DNA of 23,870 nucleotides from CAYLPU01 sp964385635 (GTDB lineage Bacteria > Chloroflexota > Anaerolineae > B4-G1): the NCBI GenBank assembly GCA_964385635.1, contig CAYLPU010000079.1, positions 1 through 23,870 of the forward strand, in the 5' to 3' direction. Position numbers and translations under genes: made by a program. A model generated the notes under the pieces. The model was not told the origin of the DNA. It saw nothing but the letters and a program-made list of their open reading frames with translations, and did not search any database. Of this stretch, positions 21,173 to 23,870 are shown in pieces (the stretch's first letter is position 1; each line of letters begins with the position of its first letter).

Positions 21173-22099
21173 TTATCCCGTTTCATCCGCGTAAATGATG
21201 ACCTCCAGCCGCGTTCCCACCCCGACAGTTGATTCCAGTTTCATCTGATCGCTACAGGATTTGATGTTGGGCAGGCCCATCCCAGCGCCGAACCCCATCT
21301 CGCGAACCCATTCGGGCGCGGTGGAGTAACCGGGCTGCATGGCCAGATCAATGTCGGGGATGCCAGGCCCATTGTCAAGCGCCTCAATACGGATGCGGTC
21401 GGATCGCACCTCGGCCACAATCTCCCCCCCATCGGTGTAGACGACAATGTTTATCTCCGCCTCGTAGGTGGCGATGACGACGCGGCGAATGATACGCGGG
21501 TCAAAGCCCAGGCGGCTCAGGGTGGTCTTGAGGTTGCCAGAGGCCGCCCCCGCCCGGTCGAAATCCCGGCCTATGATGCGGTAACCAAACACCAGGGCCG
21601 CCTCGTCGGCGACGATGTCCTCGAAGATATGGCTGGCACGGTAGCGGTGGACCTCCTCCGCGCGGTAGTCCACCTCCAGCCTGCGAAGCAGCGTGTGCAT
21701 GATGTCGCCCTGGGTAATGACCCCCACCAGGTGCCCCTCCCGGTCCACGACGGGGAAGCGCCCGAATTTGAGACGAGCGAACTTGTCAACAGCACTCACG
21801 AGCGGCTCGTCGGCGTAGAGCGTCTCCAGTCGCCGGCACATCTTCTCATCCACAGTGGCAGCCAGTTCCCCCGCCGCCAGCGCCTTGATCAGGTCCTCAA
21901 TGCTGATGATGCCTACTATCTCCCCGTCTTCCAGCACTGGCGTGCCGGAGATGCGGTTCACGCGCAAGACCTCACGAAACTGAGCCATGGTGTCGTGGGG
22001 GGACACGGTGATAGTCTTCGGGGACATTGCCTGCCCGACGATCAGTTCGTAGGTCAGTTCCTGGAGTCTCGTGATCTCCTGGGTTGGCTTCTTCTCCAC
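21173..22099 (-). CDS. CBS-domain pair fused to a HATPase_c (anti-sigma/RsbW-like) domain
   Basis: A 308-residue cytoplasmic protein. Two CBS motifs (about 22-80 and 85-142, each ending in GII/VGVIT-type strands) form a Bateman module that usually binds adenine nucleotides. A GHKL ATPase domain follows (about 165-305), with the N box ATYEAEINIVVY, G1 box DNGPGIPD (242-249) and G2 box GFGAGMGLPNIKS. There is no phospho-acceptor histidine, so it is an RsbW/SpoIIAB-like serine-kinase or switch protein rather than a sensor histidine kinase. It starts at GTG two bases after the upstream DRTGG stop codon, using AAAGG inside that gene, so translation is coupled. Inference: it couples cellular energy state to a partner switch together with the two DRTGG proteins. 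Confidence 0.88.
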   Translation of the reverse strand: MEKKPTQEITRLQELTYELIVGQAMSPKTITVSPHDTMAQFREVLRVNRISGTPVLEDGEIVGIISIEDLIKALAAGELAATVDEKMCRRLETLYADEPLVSAVDKFARLKFGRFPVVDREGHLVGVITQGDIMHTLLRRLEVDYRAEEVHRYRASHIFEDIVADEAALVFGYRIIGRDFDRAGAASGNLKTTLSRLGFDPRIIRRVVIATYEAEINIVVYTDGGEIVAEVRSDRIRIEALDNGPGIPDIDLAMQPGYSTAPEWVREMGFGAGMGLPNIKSCSDQMKLESTVGVGTRLEVIIYADETG

Positions 22100-22101
22100 A
22101 A

Positions 22102-22503
22102 CTAGCCTTTCATATTATTCCCGAAGGTGAGATGCCATTGACGCAGTGTAATCTCAAAGAGGCCGCAACCAGACAGCCCGGCCTGGTATAGCCGGCCGCA
22201 GGTTTCAAACATCATGTACCTGGATGCCAGCAAAGGGATGTCCTTCTCCTCGGCCAGGGCAACGGTCTCGGGCGGTGGCAGTTTCCCGCGCACAAAAACG
22301 ATGGCTACAACGCCGGCCAGTTCGGCCGTGCGCACCACCTGGGGATTGGTAAGCCCGGACATCAGCAACGTGCCCTCCTGTGTGAAGGCCAGAACATCAC
22401 TCATCAGGTCAGCACCACAACCCATCTGTACCTCCTGGTCCAGGTCCACATCCTTGGAAATCACTTTGCCTTCAATAACCTCCAATATTTCCCGAAGTTT
22501 CAT
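22102..22503 (-). CDS. DRTGG-domain protein, first gene of the module
   Basis: A 133-residue protein when started at the ATG ending at 22503, which has GGAGG six to seven bases upstream. A nine-codon longer frame reaching 22530 lacks such a site. The DRTGG-like core is QMGCGADLMSDVLAF (about 30-44), followed by TNPQVVRTAELAGVVAIVFVRG and an EKDIPLL strand, parallel to the domain of its paralogue at 20811-21155. Cysteines at GCG and SGCGLF have no obvious pattern. It is transcribed first from the promoter at 22548-22576, and its stop codon lies two bases before the CBS-HATPase start. Confidence 0.82.
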   Translation of the reverse strand: MKLREILEVIEGKVISKDVDLDQEVQMGCGADLMSDVLAFTQEGTLLMSGLTNPQVVRTAELAGVVAIVFVRGKLPPPETVALAEEKDIPLLASRYMMFETCGRLYQAGLSGCGLFEITLRQWHLTFGNNMKG

Positions 22504-22547
22504 GCGTTTCCTCCTAACCAGGCACGTCATTTAAGTCTGTCTGCTAC

Positions 22548-22576
22548 GGTATAGCACATCACCGTACCTATGCCAA
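22548..22576 (-). promoter_or_regulatory. Promoter of the DRTGG/CBS-HATPase operon
   Basis: Minus-strand TTGGCA (22576-22571), a 17-bp spacer and TATACC (22553-22548), about 45 bp before the DRTGG start. It makes this operon separable from hypAB. Confidence 0.55.
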
Positions 22577-22598
22577 TGAGATTCATCCTGATTTGATT

Positions 22599-22631
22599 TG
22601 GACGCAGATTCACGCAGATTTTCGTGGATAA
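22599..22631. repeat. Fragment related to the dispersed TIR element
   Basis: GGACGCAGATTCACGCAGATTTTCGTGGATA repeats the ACGCAGATT word twice and resembles the central 'TCACAGATTTTTTGTC...ATCTGCGTAC' part of the elements at 9178 and 13307. It is too short to call as a full copy. Confidence 0.4.
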
Positions 22632-22640
22632 AAACAGCGC

Positions 22641-23309
22641 TCAGGCGTCCCCCTGGAATTCCCTGATCTTATTTCTTAGCCAGGTTAACCACTCATCCAA
22701 TCCTTTCCCTGTCTTACACGAGAGGGGAAAGAAAGCCAGGCCAGGGTTGAGTGCTTCCACCCCCTGGCGGAAGTAGTCCATGTCGAAGTCGAAGGCTGCC
22801 AGCACGTCTGTCTTGTTTAGCACCACCGCATCCACCCCCCTATACATCGGTGGGTACTTGTAGGGTTTGTCGTCCCCTTCCGGCACGCTGGCGATGAGGA
22901 CGCTGTGATGTACCCCCAGTTTGAAACTGGCGGGGCAAATCAGGTTGCCCACGTTTTCGACGATGATCAGGTCTAACTTCTCCAGCGGCAGTTGCGGTAG
23001 CGCGATCTGGAGCATCGCTGCGTCCAGGTGACAGGCGCCGCCGGTGTTAATCTGGACGGTGGGGATACCCAGCGCCGCGATCCGGTCGGCGTCCAGCGTG
23101 GTGGCGATGTCGCCGTCCACCGCGCCGGTGCGGAATTCCTCTCGCAGCACCTCCACCGTGCGCATGATGAGGCTGGTCTTGCCCGCGCCGGGGGAAGCCA
23201 TCAGGTTGATAGCGAAGACACCCGCAGCGTCCAACCGCTCCCGGTTGGCGACCGCCAGTTGGTCGTTGGCGCTTAGAATCTCCTCAACGACAGAAACTTG
23301 CGTTGTCAC
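22641..23309 (-). CDS. hypB: Hydrogenase nickel incorporation GTPase HypB
   Basis: GTPase that, with HypA, delivers nickel to the NiFe-hydrogenase large subunit (and to urease in some bacteria). The P-loop is MASPGAGKTS (about 37-46), with DGDIATTLDADR, a GGACHLD metal site (Cys93, His94), ENVGNLICPASF (second conserved Cys), VPEGDDKPYKYP and the NKTD guanine motif (165-168). There is no N-terminal CxxCGC motif or His-rich stretch, so it is the short form without nickel storage. I place the start at the GTG ending 23309, preceded by GGAGGG; a GTG four codons earlier (23321) would remove that site. It follows hypA by 15 nt and is co-transcribed. Confidence 0.95.
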   Translation of the reverse strand: MTTQVSVVEEILSANDQLAVANRERLDAAGVFAINLMASPGAGKTSLIMRTVEVLREEFRTGAVDGDIATTLDADRIAALGIPTVQINTGGACHLDAAMLQIALPQLPLEKLDLIIVENVGNLICPASFKLGVHHSVLIASVPEGDDKPYKYPPMYRGVDAVVLNKTDVLAAFDFDMDYFRQGVEALNPGLAFFPLSCKTGKGLDEWLTWLRNKIREFQGDA

Positions 23310-23324
23310 AATTCCCTCCACCTA

Positions 23325-23666
23325 TTAGTCAACCTCAATGCTCTCCAGTCGGAAGTCGTCACCCCCCACGGGGACGACCTGGTTTTCGCCGCAGACGGGG
23401 CAAGCGTAACTCCGACCGTCCAGGGGAAAAGAGTGTCCACAGCCCAGGCAACGCAAGGTCCCCGGCACACGCTCAAAGTGCAACTCAGCCCCCTCGGCGA
23501 TGGTATCCCGGCTGACGATGTCCCAGTAAAACTGCACCGAATCGTCCACAATGCTTGTCAGTTCCCCGATGACCAGATTCAGCCGGGTGATGCGCTGGGC
23601 GCTGGCCCGCTCCGCGTGGCGCAGGGCGATCTCAAGCAGGCTCTGGGTGACAGACAATTCATGCAT
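23325..23666 (-). CDS. hypA: Hydrogenase/urease nickel metallochaperone HypA
   Basis: A 113-residue nickel metallochaperone. The nickel-binding N-terminus MHEL is intact (Met1, His2, Glu3), followed by SVTQSLLEIALRHAE. A zinc finger is CLGCG near 73-77 and CPVCG near 89-93 (CxxC twice), as in all HypA proteins, and VIGELTSIVDDSVQFYW is the standard central strand. It works with HypB in maturation of NiFe hydrogenase. Its own promoter is at 23718-23746. The other hyp genes and the hydrogenase are not in the window. Confidence 0.96.
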   Translation of the reverse strand: MHELSVTQSLLEIALRHAERASAQRITRLNLVIGELTSIVDDSVQFYWDIVSRDTIAEGAELHFERVPGTLRCLGCGHSFPLDGRSYACPVCGENQVVPVGGDDFRLESIEVD

Positions 23667-23717
23667 CGGTACTTACACTTCACCCGGGGACGTGACACGA
23701 GTTGGCAACATGTTGGC

Positions 23718-23746
23718 ATTATACTCGAATCAACCTCGGTACACAA
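23718..23746 (-). promoter_or_regulatory. Promoter of hypA-hypB
   Basis: Minus-strand TTGTGT (23746-23741), a 17-bp spacer and a perfect TATAAT (23723-23718). The predicted leader is about 45 nt. GTTGGCA occurs twice with an 11-bp period (23701-23707 and 23712-23718) across the expected start site, enclosing the palindrome CAACATGTTG. Confidence 0.65.
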
Positions 23747-23757
23747 GCGGACATCAC

Positions 23758-23870
23758 AATAGGGAGTAGGGAATAGGGAGTAGGGAATAGGGAGTAGGGA
23801 ATAGGGAGTAGGGAATAGGGAGTAGGGAGTAGGGAGTAGGGAGTAGGGAGTAGGGAGTAGGGAGTAGGGA
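23758..23870 (+). repeat. Heptanucleotide tandem repeat A(A/G)TAGGG, at least 16 units
   Basis: Units run without a break from 23758 to the last base. The first nine alternate AATAGGG and AGTAGGG, so the period there is 14, and the next seven are all AGTAGGG. GGG recurs every 7 nt with 4-nt loops, a pattern able to form G-quadruplexes. The array continues beyond the window. It starts 12 bp upstream of the hypA -35 box. Confidence 0.92.

Noticed and set aside
23758..23870. Chromosome end or telomere-like repeat
   Set aside because: The heptamer recalls plant telomeres, but this is a bacterial window with an arbitrary end, and similar heptamer tracts occur internally.
1..23870. CRISPR array, tRNA, rRNA or prophage genes
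   Set aside because: I found no regularly spaced direct repeats with unique spacers, no convincing tRNA cloverleaf or rRNA sequence, and no phage structural or integrase genes.

Overview
The window is a GC-rich (roughly 60 %) bacterial chromosome segment. It most resembles a member of the Chloroflexota (Anaerolineae-like). This is inferred from the gene mix, from a secreted protein ending in a YLPIVLR-type tail, and from abundant short palindromic and heptanucleotide intergenic repeats. I could run no database search, so the taxon is an inference. Promoters are easy to read here: at least seven TTGnnn / TATAAT-like pairs with 16-17 bp spacing sit in front of genes or operons.

Layout. 1-113: C-terminal end of a YifB/ComM-type Mg-chelatase-like protein. 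205-1906 (+): family 2 glycosyltransferase and SAM methyltransferase. 1939-4891 (-): a LuxE-LuxC pair (acyl-protein synthetase and acyl-CoA reductase) with no luciferase genes; its predicted promoter places +1 exactly on the GTG start codon. 5113-8080 (-): PfkB sugar kinase, YdcF/SanA-like membrane protein and an RpoD-like sigma factor, probably one operon. 8143-9156 (-): unusual cysteine-rich 4Fe-4S protein. 9464-10441 (-): membrane-anchored M23 peptidase. 10485-13184 (-): sulfate adenylyltransferase followed by an alkaline-phosphatase-superfamily hydrolase. 13557-16875 (+): zinc alcohol dehydrogenase and a large secreted protein built of repeated beta-sandwich-like domains. 16935-17612 (-): MobA. 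17728-18374 (+): antitoxin/PIN-toxin pair. 18633-20582 (-): transmembrane Ser/Thr kinase with an extracellular FGE/SUMF1-like domain, split by one in-frame TGA. 20653-20793 (+): a previously uncalled 46-codon remnant of a RelE/ParE toxin. 20811-22503 (-): DRTGG, CBS-HATPase and DRTGG regulatory module. 22641-23666 (-): hypB and hypA. 23758-23870: heptanucleotide tandem repeat running off the window end.

How it fits together. HypA/HypB (nickel insertion) and MobA point to an organism with NiFe-hydrogenase and molybdoenzymes, although no hydrogenase or molybdoenzyme subunit lies inside the window. DRTGG/CBS-HATPase modules are typically seen next to hydrogenase and NADH-oxidoreductase genes in anaerobes, so their position here is suggestive. 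The LuxCE pair would make fatty aldehydes from fatty acids or acyl-CoA, plausibly for lipid or wax synthesis rather than light.

The most notable unexplained layer is non-coding. It includes a 2-copy ~170 bp element with terminal inverted repeats, a 2-copy double-hairpin element, and palindromic repeats both between genes and inside the kinase coding sequence. Several unrelated tandem repeats also share a 7-nt unit length.
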